64,000 nt of DNA from Verrucomicrobiaceae bacterium E54 (GTDB taxonomy: Bacteria > Verrucomicrobiota > Verrucomicrobiia > Verrucomicrobiales > Akkermansiaceae): positions 1-64,000 of the forward strand of contig JAKZES010000015.1 in assembly GCA_022548915.1 (NCBI GenBank), given 5' to 3'. Below, piece by piece: positions 1 to 8,056 of the stretch; the first letter of the stretch is position 1; each line of letters begins with the position of its first letter. The notes beneath the pieces are model-generated. The model had not been told where the DNA came from and searched no databases. It saw only the letters and a list, made by a program, of their open reading frames with translations. Position numbers and translations under genes: made by a program.

Positions 1-239
1 ATGGGCCGCGTGGCGCGGCGATTGGTTCTAGACATCCCCGCCAGCCTGCCGCCTTACCCCCCAGCGCGGTAGGGGGCCGATTTTAGGACGCTTACAATAG
101 ACCGACGTGTGAGGCCTGAGTTCGCGTCGATCCTCGGTTGCTTGGCGTTGCGTTGACGGATCTCGTGGAGTCGGTCGAGGCTACGGCTTGGAGCTTGGTA
201 GTCCACGTGCGCACACATGCTGCCCACACGGACCAGCAA
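1..239. other. Left edge, no supported gene
   Basis: I see no convincing gene. Short open frames exist on both strands, but none has recognisable motifs or a credible start, and none reads into the sulfatase gene that ends at 240. The stretch may hold the downstream flank of that gene or the end of something outside the window. Confidence 0.5.
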
Positions 240-1748
240 TCAGTCGGTCCCCGACCGTGACGACCGTGCCCGCACGCGTTCGAGGAGGGCCTGCATCTCG
301 GCGACCTTCTTCGGATGATCGCCTATCGCATTGTCGCGCTCGCCAGGATCCTCCCTGAGATTAAAGAGTTGGGGTGGATCGGAGACATACTTCCACTCTC
401 CGTGACGGATGGCCACATCCTTGAAGGAGCATGTAACGATCCAATCGGCACCCTTGGAGTCCTTGCCGGTGAGGGCATTGACAAAGTCCCGGCTGTCGGC
501 CGCCTGACCCGGCGGGATCTCGACCCCGAGCAAGCTGGACAGCGATCCGAGCAGATCAACCTGCGAGAACAGGGCGTCCGACACCCCGGGATCGACCCGT
601 CCCGGCCAGCGGACGATGAAGGGCACCCGGGTACCACCTTCGTAGATCTGATACTTCCCGCCCCGATATGGGCCAGCCGCGAAGTGACCGTGGTCCGCGC
701 CGCCGGATCCGCAGGTTTTGCAGCCGTCGAGGTAGCCGCCATCGATGTACACGGGACCGTTGTCACTGGTGAGGATCACAAGCGTGTCCTTGGCCAGTCC
801 GAGTTCGTCGAGCAATCCCAGCAGGGCTCCCGCGCTCCAGTCGAAAGACACCATCGCGTCACCCCGGAGCCCGTGGTCGCTCTTGCCGCGGAACCGCGAA
901 TGGGGCCACCGCGGGGCATGGATGTCGTTGGCGGAGAAGTACAGGAAGAACGGCTCATCCCCGCTTTCCCGGATAAACGCCGTGGCCTCACGCACCAGAT
1001 CGTCGGCGATGTCCTCGTCCTTGAACAACGCGCTCTTGCCACCCTTCATCTTGCCGATGCGTCCAATGCCGTTGATCACCGAGCCGGAGTGGGCGTGATC
1101 GCCGGGGTAGGCGGTAACCGCGTCCGGCTCGAGCAGCGCGATCGGATAAGGTGTGCCCGCAACGGAATCGGGAATCGGCTCCTCATAGCTCCCGCGTCGG
1201 ACCGTGATCGGATCGTCAGGATCGAGGCCCACCACCCCTCCATCCTCCACATACACCGTCGGCAGCCGGTCGTTGGTGGCGGGGATGATGAAGTGATGAT
1301 CGAAACCGAGGGACTCGGGACCGGGTTCGATTCTTCCGTTCCAGTCAATAGGTTCGTCGTCGAGCCCAAGATGCCACTTCCCAATCACCGCCGTCCGATA
1401 GCCGACCGCCTTGAACAAGTCCGCCAAGGTGAACTGGTCGGGAGAAACAATCATGTTGGACAGTCCGTGGGCAATCCCCATGCGTTCCTTGCGAAGCGGC
1501 AGCTCACCGGTCAGCAGCGAGTAGCGGGAGGGTGTGCAGGTCGAGGATGCGCAGTGGCCATCGGTAAAGCGCAGCCCCTCCGACGCCAGCCGGTCGATGT
1601 TGGGCGTGGGAATTTTCTCCGCCCCGTAGGCACCGACGTCACCATAGCCGACGTCGTCGCCGTAGATGAGCAGAACATTGGGACGGTCAGCCGCACATGC
1701 GAGCAGTGGACAGGCGAGGAGTAGCGCGAAGCAGCGGCTGGAACTCAT
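240..1748 (-). CDS. Secreted formylglycine-dependent sulfatase (arylsulfatase family S1)
   Basis: A 502-residue sulfatase that would hydrolyse sulfate esters on a polysaccharide or other substrate outside the cytoplasm. Seen: an N-terminal hydrophobic signal (about residues 5-19), the metal-binding Asp pair in LLIYGDDVGYGDVG (about 27-39), and the CTPSR motif whose Cys (about residue 71) is the site converted to formylglycine, followed by YSLLTGE. The later GKWHLG and TSDNGP motifs of the family are also present. I chose the ATG at 1748, where the signal peptide begins; the open frame upstream of it overlaps an old transposase tail in another frame. Family assignment is firm; the substrate is unknown. 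An anaerobic-type or FGE maturase is not in the window. Confidence 0.93.
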   Translation of the reverse strand: MSSSRCFALLLACPLLACAADRPNVLLIYGDDVGYGDVGAYGAEKIPTPNIDRLASEGLRFTDGHCASSTCTPSRYSLLTGELPLRKERMGIAHGLSNMIVSPDQFTLADLFKAVGYRTAVIGKWHLGLDDEPIDWNGRIEPGPESLGFDHHFIIPATNDRLPTVYVEDGGVVGLDPDDPITVRRGSYEEPIPDSVAGTPYPIALLEPDAVTAYPGDHAHSGSVINGIGRIGKMKGGKSALFKDEDIADDLVREATAFIRESGDEPFFLYFSANDIHAPRWPHSRFRGKSDHGLRGDAMVSFDWSAGALLGLLDELGLAKDTLVILTSDNGPVYIDGGYLDGCKTCGSGGADHGHFAAGPYRGGKYQIYEGGTRVPFIVRWPGRVDPGVSDALFSQVDLLGSLSSLLGVEIPPGQAADSRDFVNALTGKDSKGADWIVTCSFKDVAIRHGEWKYVSDPPQLFNLREDPGERDNAIGDHPKKVAEMQALLERVRARSSRSGTD

Positions 1749-1828
1749 GTAATGCTTCGGGGTTTCAACACCGGAGTGGAAATAGAGTGTCCGGATCATT
1801 GAATGGAGCAATAGTAAAACGACGTGTT

Positions 1829-2035
1829 TCAATTGGACTTCGCTTGGGCGCGGCTCTTCCCGTAGCGGGGGATCTTGCCGATGTTGTGCACCAGACAGTA
1901 GAGCAGCCACTGGGCCTCAAGCATTTTACGGTCTCCTTAGTAGAAGTCGTCCATGCCCCTGGCGTGCCGGATGTTGCCGAATTTGGGGTCGGTGATGTTG
2001 CTCTTCACCTCCTTCCTTGGGGCTACCTCACTCTG
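1829..2035 (-). pseudogene. Remnant: C-terminal end of an IS1182-type DDE transposase
   Basis: Reading on the minus strand, the segment gives SNITDPKFGNIRHARGMDDFY, then an in-frame TAA at 1937-1939, then GDRKMLEAQWLLYCLVHNIG and a lysine/arginine-rich tail ending at 1829. This order (a Glu/Asp-Pro-x-Phe-Gly block, an Arg-Gly-rich strand, then E-W-L-CL-HN) is the end of IS1182-like transposases with the DDE_Tnp_1_6 fold. The catalytic Glu position appears to be Asp, and the internal stop would remove the last 36 residues. No N-terminal half or terminal repeats were found, so this is a dead fragment. The exact left limit of homology (near 2035) is an estimate. Confidence 0.65.
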
Positions 2036-2249
2036 GAAGGTCAACCGTGAATGCACGCCAAGGGATGCGAAGCGGTAGTGCCACTTCGAGAGAGAGTCGA
2101 CACGACGCATCTTATCAGCCAGAATGCACTGCCCGAATGCTCCGAAATCAGAATTTGTGTCCATTCTTAATTCCTGAATCTGCTCCGAGCGGGTTTTCAA
2201 TGCCTAGGTTGACTATGAGGTCGCCCTGGCAGCATCTCTCAGGACAGCG

Positions 2250-2630
2250 CTACCTGATTCTCTTGCTTCTGGACAAGGCTCTCAGGCGGCTTCGTAGATT
2301 CTCCTCCGGGGAAAAATCTGTGGATAAATCTGTGGAAAACAGATCCTTAGAATTGGATTTACTTTTACTGTTAGAATAAGATTGGCTATCGGAGGCTGCC
2401 ACGAAGTAATCCGGAGGCAGATTGAGCCGCCCGACCAACTCGGTCGGTGCCTTTTCGTGCTCGATCTCGATTCCTCGCCTGACCTTGGGGTTTAGAGACT
2501 GGTGTCTGACGAAATTCACGATGCCGATCCAGCTGTCCTTTCGAACGATCTTCCCGTCGGCCTCGAGCTTCTCGAAGGTCCTCTTAAGCTCCTTGGCCGA
2601 CAGGCCCACGTCAAAAGCCGCTCTCCGATC
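2250..2630 (-). pseudogene. 5'-truncated phage-type replication/DnaD-like protein
   Basis: About 119 residues from a GTG at 2609, with the open frame starting directly after a TAA near 2631. The sequence GLSAKELKRTFEKLEADGKI and WIGIVNFVRHQSLNPKVRRG resembles the winged-helix region of phage replication-initiation proteins (typical pattern: a helix pair, then WIxNFxxHQxxNPxV). It is followed by a Ser/Asn/Lys-rich linker typical of these proteins. The missing N-terminus, the AT-richer codon use in the linker and the neighbouring transposase debris suggest an eroded prophage or plasmid fragment. Homology is by pattern recognition only. Confidence 0.45.
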
Positions 2631-3360
2631 TTACCTGAAAACTTGTATTTTTGCACCCCGGCACAAGCCGGGGGCGATTTTGTCAAGGAACCACCAAAGG
2701 GTTCTCTAATGTTGTAACGCACCCTGGTTCCCCGGGTCAAAGTACCCCATGTGGAAAACTGCTGCGGCCCGCACCCCGACATCCGATCCGACAAAGCCGG
2801 TATGTCGGAGTGACGGGACCGTTGAGAACGGATTCCCGTTGCAAACAAAGGGCCAAACGACTTCCCCCGCGTCGTGCCTGACGCCCCGACTTGCCGCAGC
2901 ATCCGAACGGCTGCCGGGTGAGTCGTCAGGAAAAGCCATGACCGACATCACCATGCTGCGGCAAGTCGGCCCGCCAGGCGGCCACGACGCGGGGGGACTG
3001 GTTCAACGCGGGCTCCGGCCACACCGGACGAAGGATCCATCTACGGGGTGGAAAACGGTTTCGACGACGGGTTACCCGCCCACACGCCCTTAACGTGTTC
3101 CCCTGTCGGGAAGCGACAGCCGTCGAGGCAACGCTCGACCGCTGCCGGCCTCGGCGATCGAGGATCGATTTTCCGCCGCCCCGGTCTATGGGACGATCGG
3201 CAAGGGATCGCTGAGAAGCACCGGTGTCACTGAGGTCGCCGTGGCGAAACGAGCCACCCACTGACGAGGAACTGGCTGGCGGACGTTCCGTGGGATCTCG
3301 TCGGCTACCAGAACGCCGCCTTGTGCGAGGCGAAGTCGCCCCATCACGGACCCATCTCCG
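2631..3360. other. Gene-poor stretch
   Basis: About 730 bases with no supported gene on either strand. Open frames here are short, switch frame often and carry no recognisable motif. The only structure I can point to is a 17-base inverted repeat at 2886-2902 and 2953-2969. Together with the flanking fragments it looks like decayed mobile or prophage DNA. Confidence 0.5.
2886..2969. repeat. 17-bp perfect inverted repeat with 50-bp spacer
   Basis: CCGACTTGCCGCAGCAT at 2886-2902 is the exact reverse complement of ATGCTGCGGCAAGTCGG at 2953-2969. The spacer is 50 bases with no gene. It could be the ends of a small decayed mobile element or a cruciform-forming site; there is no T-rich tract to suggest a terminator. 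Confidence 0.6.
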
Positions 3361-3642
3361 ATGGCCATGAAGCTGCTGCCAAGCTGTGGGAAGAATCGCG
3401 TGGACGCGCGATTGTCCCTCTTCGAACTCGTGGACTTGTGCCGGACCTGTCATCATCTCGCACCATTCACCAACTTCAACGGCAAAACTCTTGCCGCCAT
3501 TGCCCGTGGGCTAATCGATCGACTCGATCTCCGCGCCGATCGGGAGGCCGTGGTCCGAAGTCTGGTGGGACACATCGTGGCCGGTGTCGCGCCCGATCAA
3601 GAGGACCAGGCCTTCGAATCGTTCTGCAACGATTTCCAATAG
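3361..3642 (+). CDS. Hypothetical protein, 93 aa
   Basis: An ATG-initiated frame with codon use like the surrounding genes (strong G/C at third positions). It encodes a 93-residue, predicted soluble, mostly helical protein with three cysteines in the first third, including CRTCHH (around residue 27), which might bind metal. I do not recognise a family. It lies in a gene-poor stretch next to fragments of mobile DNA, so it could itself be the 3' part of an older, longer gene. There is no clear Shine-Dalgarno sequence before the ATG. Confidence 0.4.
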   Translation: MAMKLLPSCGKNRVDARLSLFELVDLCRTCHHLAPFTNFNGKTLAAIARGLIDRLDLRADREAVVRSLVGHIVAGVAPDQEDQAFESFCNDFQ

Positions 3643-3684
3643 CGGATCCGTGAGAGGCAGTTCTTCTCATCACAATTACCTCCG

Positions 3685-3795
3685 CTACCGCGAATCGACT
3701 CCAGCGGCGGCGCCCAGGAGCGGCGCAGCGGCGGTGGTCAGGGTGGCGAGCGCCGAGGTCTCGAGAAAGCCGCGGCGGGAGCAAGAGCAGCACAT
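3685..3795 (-). pseudogene. Orphan twin-arginine signal peptide (truncated gene)
   Basis: A 36-codon frame starting MCCSCSRRGFLETSAL and continuing with an Ala/Thr/Leu-rich stretch ending in LLGAAAG, then VDSR and a TAG stop. This is a textbook Tat signal: the SRRGFL twin-arginine motif, a mild hydrophobic core and an Ala-rich cleavage region. Nothing follows it, so the mature protein is gone or was frameshifted away. Tat-exported iron-sulfur or cofactor proteins are the usual owners of such signals. It is divergent from the gene starting at 3960. Too short for usual gene callers. Confidence 0.55.
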
Positions 3796-3959
3796 GGCGG
3801 AAGTGACAGGGGTTCAGCGACCTGATAATCCCCGGAGACGGTGAGACTGCCGCCGGAGCCATTGACGCGCAGACTTTTCAAGAATCCGCCGCCCCGCCCG
3901 GTGGAGCGGCCCGTCAGTGCCGTATTGCCAGCCCCATCCATGCCCGCCACACTCCGCCC

Positions 3960-4316
3960 ATGGACGACACCCGCGACCGCGGCACGCAGCCCGTTGAGGC
4001 CCTGCTGGAACGCTGGGGACTGAGCAACCACGACCTGGTCGACGCCTCCCCGGAGCAACTCACCCACAAACAGGTCCAGCGGGCCTGCAAGGGCCGACAG
4101 CTGACCCTCGCGATGATGCAGAAGGTCACCCGCGCCCTGAACATCGCGGTGTGGTATCGGCTGACGAAAGAAGAGCGGGAAGACTACTTCGAGTACTTCC
4201 ACAAGCACCTCTTCAACTACGCCAAGGGCTTCGATGCCGCCTTCGAGGATCCGAATGAGGCGCTGATGGCGAAGGTTTGCGAACGCGGCGGCAGGATCAT
4301 CAACCGCGAGGGCTGA
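3960..4316 (+). CDS. Conserved-looking hypothetical protein with HTH-like N-terminal half
   Basis: A 118-residue soluble protein. The first half (about residues 12-60) alternates short helices, SNHDLVDASPEQLTHKQVQR, followed by a second segment with CKGRQLTLAMMQKVTRAL, which resembles the helix-turn-helix of small regulators. The second half is charged and aromatic (EEREDYFEYFHKHLFNY). No signal peptide or membrane segment. I do not recognise a named family; a role in nucleic-acid binding is only an inference from the helical pattern. The reverse strand is open but has no plausible protein features. Confidence 0.7.
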   Translation: MDDTRDRGTQPVEALLERWGLSNHDLVDASPEQLTHKQVQRACKGRQLTLAMMQKVTRALNIAVWYRLTKEEREDYFEYFHKHLFNYAKGFDAAFEDPNEALMAKVCERGGRIINREG

Positions 4317-4408
4317 TCGGGCGCCCTTTTCGCTGGCGGGAAATCGATGCCTCCGATAAATCCCGAGCGCTGCGGTTTTCCCGATGTAAGACAGCCCTTG
4401 TTTCCGCC

Positions 4409-4765
4409 ATGCGTTCCATCCTCCTTCTGATCCCTGCGCTGCTTGCCAGCTGCGGGCCCACCATTTCCCAACGCGAAGTCCTCGGCCGGGCCCGGGCCGA
4501 GGTTGCAGTGCGCGAGACCTGGGCGGACTCGGCGCTGATCAAGGTCAGGAAACGCCCGGCATTTCCGTGGTCCCACTGGAAGATCCAGGCCGGGCAACTC
4601 GATGAATCCAACTACCCGCTTTACGAGGGTCTGGACCTGGTTCCCGGCACCGAGCGCGAATTGAGATTCTCGCGATCCGGCTGCCTCGTCCGCTACGGCG
4701 AGAACCTCACCGGCTGCAACGACCGCTACCTTTCCGGCGTCCCGGCACCTGCTCCGAGCAAGTAA
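4409..4765 (+). CDS. Small lipoprotein of unknown function
   Basis: A 118-residue exported lipoprotein. The start at 4409 gives a short signal peptide, MRSILLLIPALLASCG, with the lipobox L-A-S-C (Cys15) at its end. The mature part has several tryptophans and a pair of cysteines near the C-terminus (GCLVRYGENLTGC) that could form a disulfide. It ends in a Pro/Ala tail. It sits 28 bases upstream of mnmH, so it may share a transcript, but nothing links its function to selenium. Confidence 0.75.
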   Translation: MRSILLLIPALLASCGPTISQREVLGRARAEVAVRETWADSALIKVRKRPAFPWSHWKIQAGQLDESNYPLYEGLDLVPGTERELRFSRSGCLVRYGENLTGCNDRYLSGVPAPAPSK

Positions 4766-4793
4766 GCCGCTCCGCGGAGGCCACCCGCTTGCC

Positions 4794-5831
4794 ATGGCCA
4801 AGGCCCTTCCCACCGACGAATTTCTCGCACGTGCGAAGGATCTGCCGGTCATCGATGTCCGCTCGCCGTCGGAGTTCAACCTGGGTCACATCCCCGGGGC
4901 GGTGAACGTGCCGCTCTTCAGCGACGAGGAGCGCGCCAGGATCGGAAAGACCTACAAGCAACTCGGCCGACAACCGGCGGTCATGCTCGGACTGCGCTGC
5001 ATCGGCCCGCGAATGGACGAGTTCGCCAGGGAACTGCTTGGCCATGCCTCCCGGGCCGGCGACCAAGCCCTGGTCCACTGCTGGCGGGGCGGCATGCGCA
5101 GCGGCAGCGTGGCCTGGCTGCTGGAAAGCTTCGGCTGCCAGGTGGCCACGCTGAAGGGCGGATACAAGGCATTCCGGAACTGGGTCCTCGACGGCTTCGA
5201 GCAGCCAAGGGCGATCCACGTGGTGACCGGGCTGACCGGCAGCGGGAAAACCGAGGTGCTCGGAGAACTGGCGGTGCAGGGGGAACAGGTCATCGACCTT
5301 GAAGCACTCGCCCATCACAAGGGCAGCGCCTTCGGTTCGCTCGGTCAGAAGCCGGCCCCGACCCAACAGCAGTTCGAGAACCGCCTCGCCTTCGAGTGGC
5401 GGGCCGCCGACCCGGACAGGCCGCTGTGGTTGGAAGACGAAAGCCGCACCATCGGCAGAATCCGCCTGCCGCTGGAGATCTGGCGCCAGAAGCAGGCGGG
5501 CGAATTCCATCGGGTCGAAGTGCCGGATGAGGACCGCGTGCAGCACCTCTGCGACGGCTATGCCGGACACCCGCCCACGCTTCTTGCCGAAAGGGTCGAA
5601 GCCATCCGCAAACGCCTCGGCGGCGACCGGGTCAAGGAGGCGATCGAAGCCATCGAGACCGGCGACGCGACCACCGCCTGCCGCATCGTCCTCGCCTACT
5701 ACGACAAGACCTACCGGCACTCGCTGAAGCGGGCCGCTCCCGCCAACCTGACGAGCCACTCCTTCGACCGACTCGACCCCGCGGAAATGGCCTCGACCCT
5801 GGCGGCCGCCGTCCGATCATCTCCCCCATGA
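4794..5831 (+). CDS. mnmH: tRNA 2-selenouridine synthase
   Basis: A 345-residue enzyme that replaces the sulfur of 2-thiouridine at the wobble position of tRNAs with selenium, using selenophosphate. Seen: an N-terminal rhodanese domain (about 1-125) with the active-site Cys96 in VHCWRGGMRS, followed by a P-loop domain with GLTGSGKT (146-153). This two-domain order is diagnostic of MnmH/SelU. The stop codon overlaps the ATG of selD by four bases (ATGA, 5828-5831), so the two are translationally coupled: SelD makes the selenophosphate that MnmH consumes. Length matches the family. Confidence 0.95.
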   Translation: MAKALPTDEFLARAKDLPVIDVRSPSEFNLGHIPGAVNVPLFSDEERARIGKTYKQLGRQPAVMLGLRCIGPRMDEFARELLGHASRAGDQALVHCWRGGMRSGSVAWLLESFGCQVATLKGGYKAFRNWVLDGFEQPRAIHVVTGLTGSGKTEVLGELAVQGEQVIDLEALAHHKGSAFGSLGQKPAPTQQQFENRLAFEWRAADPDRPLWLEDESRTIGRIRLPLEIWRQKQAGEFHRVEVPDEDRVQHLCDGYAGHPPTLLAERVEAIRKRLGGDRVKEAIEAIETGDATTACRIVLAYYDKTYRHSLKRAAPANLTSHSFDRLDPAEMASTLAAAVRSSPP

Positions 5832-6877
5832 AACCCCGACTCACCCAATACAGCTCCGGCGCCGGATGCGGCTGCAAGATCTCGCCCAAGGTCCTCGACC
5901 AGATTCTCTCGGCAGCAGGTGGGACCGCCTCGACCGACCCCCGGCTGCTGGTCGGCAATGACCAGCGCGACGACGCGGCGGCTTTCGCGCTCGACGACGG
6001 CGAGACGGTGCTGCTGGCGACGACCGATTTCTTCATGCCCATCGTCGACGACCCCGAACAGTTCGGGCGCATCGCCGCGGCCAACGCGATCAGCGACATC
6101 TACGCCATGGGCGGCCGCCCGGTGCTGGCGCTGGCGGTGCTCGGCTGGCCCTTGGAAAAACTGCCAGCTGAAGTGGCGGGCGAAGTGCTCGGCGGCGCGC
6201 GGAAGGTTTGCGCCGAGGCAGGCATCGTCCTTGCCGGCGGTCACAGCATCGACAGCGAGGAACCGATCTTCGGGCTGGCGGTGAATGGCATCGTCTCCCG
6301 CTCGCAGCTCAAAACCAATGCCGGTGCAAAACCCGGCGACCTGCTCTTCCTCAGCAAACCGCTCGGTGTCGGCCTGCTCGCGACAGCCGAAAAGAAAGGC
6401 CTGCTGCGCGACGAGGATCGGGGGCGCGCGGCGGCCTCCATGATGCGGCTCAACTCCATCGGGGCCGAGATCGCGCCGCTCGACGGAGTCCACGCGATGA
6501 CCGACGTGACCGGCTTCGGCCTGCTCGGCCACCTGCGGGAAATGGCCGAAGCCAGCGGGGCCATCGCCCGGGTGGACTTCCCGGCCGTGCCTCAAATCAC
6601 CGACCTCGCGCCCTACCTCGAAGCCGGGGCGATTCCCGGCGGCACCCGTCGCAACTGGGCGAGCTACGGCGATGCCATCGATTGCCCCGACGAGTCGCGC
6701 CGACACATCCTCTGCGATCCGCAGACCAGCGGCGGCATCCTCACCGCCATCGACCCGGCACATGCCGGCGGCCTCATCGCGCTTTTCGAGAAGCACGGCC
6801 TCGCCGATCTCGCCCAGCCGATCGGCGAGATCGAAGCCGCCGGGCCCGGAGCGACACGGGTCCGCGTCGCCGGGTGA
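5828..6877 (+). CDS. selD: Selenide, water dikinase (selenophosphate synthetase)
   Basis: A 349-residue cytoplasmic enzyme that makes selenophosphate from selenide and ATP. The catalytic site GAGCGCKIS lies at residues 11-19 with Cys14 in the position that is Cys or Sec in homologues and Lys17 next to it, so this is the Cys form. Further family signs are the DDAAAF and TTDFFMP metal/ATP-binding segments and the Gly-rich VTGFGLLGHL motif. It is the downstream partner of mnmH (4-base overlap). No selA, selB or selC is visible in the window, so the only selenium use supported here is tRNA selenation. Confidence 0.96.
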   Translation: MKPRLTQYSSGAGCGCKISPKVLDQILSAAGGTASTDPRLLVGNDQRDDAAAFALDDGETVLLATTDFFMPIVDDPEQFGRIAAANAISDIYAMGGRPVLALAVLGWPLEKLPAEVAGEVLGGARKVCAEAGIVLAGGHSIDSEEPIFGLAVNGIVSRSQLKTNAGAKPGDLLFLSKPLGVGLLATAEKKGLLRDEDRGRAAASMMRLNSIGAEIAPLDGVHAMTDVTGFGLLGHLREMAEASGAIARVDFPAVPQITDLAPYLEAGAIPGGTRRNWASYGDAIDCPDESRRHILCDPQTSGGILTAIDPAHAGGLIALFEKHGLADLAQPIGEIEAAGPGATRVRVAG

Positions 6878-7008
6878 GGGAGCGCCGGGTTTGCCCGGCT
6901 CCAGCCTGGATCGCAACCGGCACGAAGGATCGGCCCACCTTTTGATTCCGCACATCCGCATCTTTCCCCTACCCCCGCCCCTCGCGCTATGCCACGTTCG
7001 GAGTAGCC

Positions 7009-8034
7009 ATGAAAATCGTCTATTGTGCGCTGTCCGCCGCCGCCCTTCTCGCCGCGGCCTGTCACAAAAGCGAGCCCGCCGCCGGCACCGCCGAAACCCT
7101 TCCGGCGATCGACGCCCGGATCATCGAGGCCACCACCACCGACCTGCCCGTGCACGAGGAAGTAGTCGGCACCGTGCAGCCGGCACTGCAGGCGACGGTC
7201 TCCTCGAAAACGACCGGGCGCATCATCGAGATGAAGGCGATCCCGGGGGTCGCGGTGAAGCAGGGAGAGCTTCTCGCCAAGGTTGAGGCGCCGCAACTCG
7301 AGGCCGCCCTGGCGCGGGCCGAAGCGGCCTTGGAAAACTCCCGCAGTGAGGCCGAGCGCTACCGCTCGCTCCGCGACAAGGGCTCGGTTTCCCAGCGCGA
7401 CATCGACCGCGTGGAAACCCAGCTGCGCGTCGCCACCGCCGAGCGCGACCAGATCCGCAGCCAGCTCGACGAGGCCGAAATCGTGGCCCCCTTCGCCGGA
7501 CGCATCACCCGCCGCCACCTCGACACCGGCGACCTCGTCCAGCCCGGCGCGGCGGTGTGCCGCATCGAGGACCCGACCCGCCTGCGCTTCGAGATGCACG
7601 TCGCCGAGACCCTCGCCAACCGCATCGAGCTCGGCCGGCGCTTCAAGGTCGCGGTCGGCCCGGGCGGAGTCGAAACCGAAGGCACCGTCGCCGAGGTCTC
7701 GCCGGCGGCGGACACCGGCAGTCGCACCTTTCTGGTGAAGCTCGACCTGCCCGCCGGCGAAAAGATGCTCGCCGGTCAGTTCGGCCGCGCCTTCCTGCCG
7801 CGCGGCAGCCGCCCGGCGGTCGTCGTCGCCGAGTCCGCCCTGCTCCAGCGCGGCCAGCTGTGCTACGCCGCCGTCGTCGATGCGGAAAATCTCGCCCATC
7901 TGCGCATCGTGCGCACCGGCCAGCGCAGCCCTGAGGGGGTCGAGATCCTCTCCGGGCTCGAAGCCGGCGAACGCATCCTCGCCGAGATCCCGGCCGACTT
8001 TGCCGGTGGCACTCCGGTGAATCCGTCGCTCTAA
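7009..8034 (+). CDS. RND efflux periplasmic adaptor (membrane fusion lipoprotein)
   Basis: A 341-residue lipoprotein that would bridge the inner-membrane RND pump to an outer-membrane channel. Seen: signal peptide and lipobox LAAAC (Cys18), a biotinyl-lipoyl-like half ([16 protein letters not shown], about 64-79), a coiled-coil hairpin rich in Ala/Glu/Arg (about 97-150), the second lipoyl half ([10 protein letters not shown]), then beta-barrel segments. It lies 22 bases upstream of the pump gene, so the pair is one operon; no TolC-type gene follows in the window. Substrate unknown. Confidence 0.93.
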   Translation: MKIVYCALSAAALLAAACHKSEPAAGTAETLPAIDARIIEATTTDLPVHEEVVGTVQPALQATVSSKTTGRIIEMKAIPGVAVKQGELLAKVEAPQLEAALARAEAALENSRSEAERYRSLRDKGSVSQRDIDRVETQLRVATAERDQIRSQLDEAEIVAPFAGRITRRHLDTGDLVQPGAAVCRIEDPTRLRFEMHVAETLANRIELGRRFKVAVGPGGVETEGTVAEVSPAADTGSRTFLVKLDLPAGEKMLAGQFGRAFLPRGSRPAVVVAESALLQRGQLCYAAVVDAENLAHLRIVRTGQRSPEGVEILSGLEAGERILAEIPADFAGGTPVNPSL

Positions 8035-8056
8035 CACCTCCCCCGCCTTCAGACCC

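Noticed and set aside
315-1724. Long plus-strand open frame (469 codons) opposite the first sulfatase
   Set aside because: It is a shadow of the sulfatase: no domain pattern, Arg/Val-rich composition from reading the reverse strand of a GC-rich gene, no start signals.
3738-4208. Minus-strand frame with NGSGGSLTVSGDYQ, resembling an exported beta-solenoid fragment
   Set aside because: It overlaps the better plus-strand gene at 3960 and the Tat-signal fragment; only a short stretch looks protein-like and no start or domain is clear.
6884-6899. Hairpin GCCGGG-TTTG-CCCGGC after selD as a terminator
   Set aside because: Short 6-bp stem with no T-tract; could be chance in GC-rich DNA, so it is not listed as a feature.
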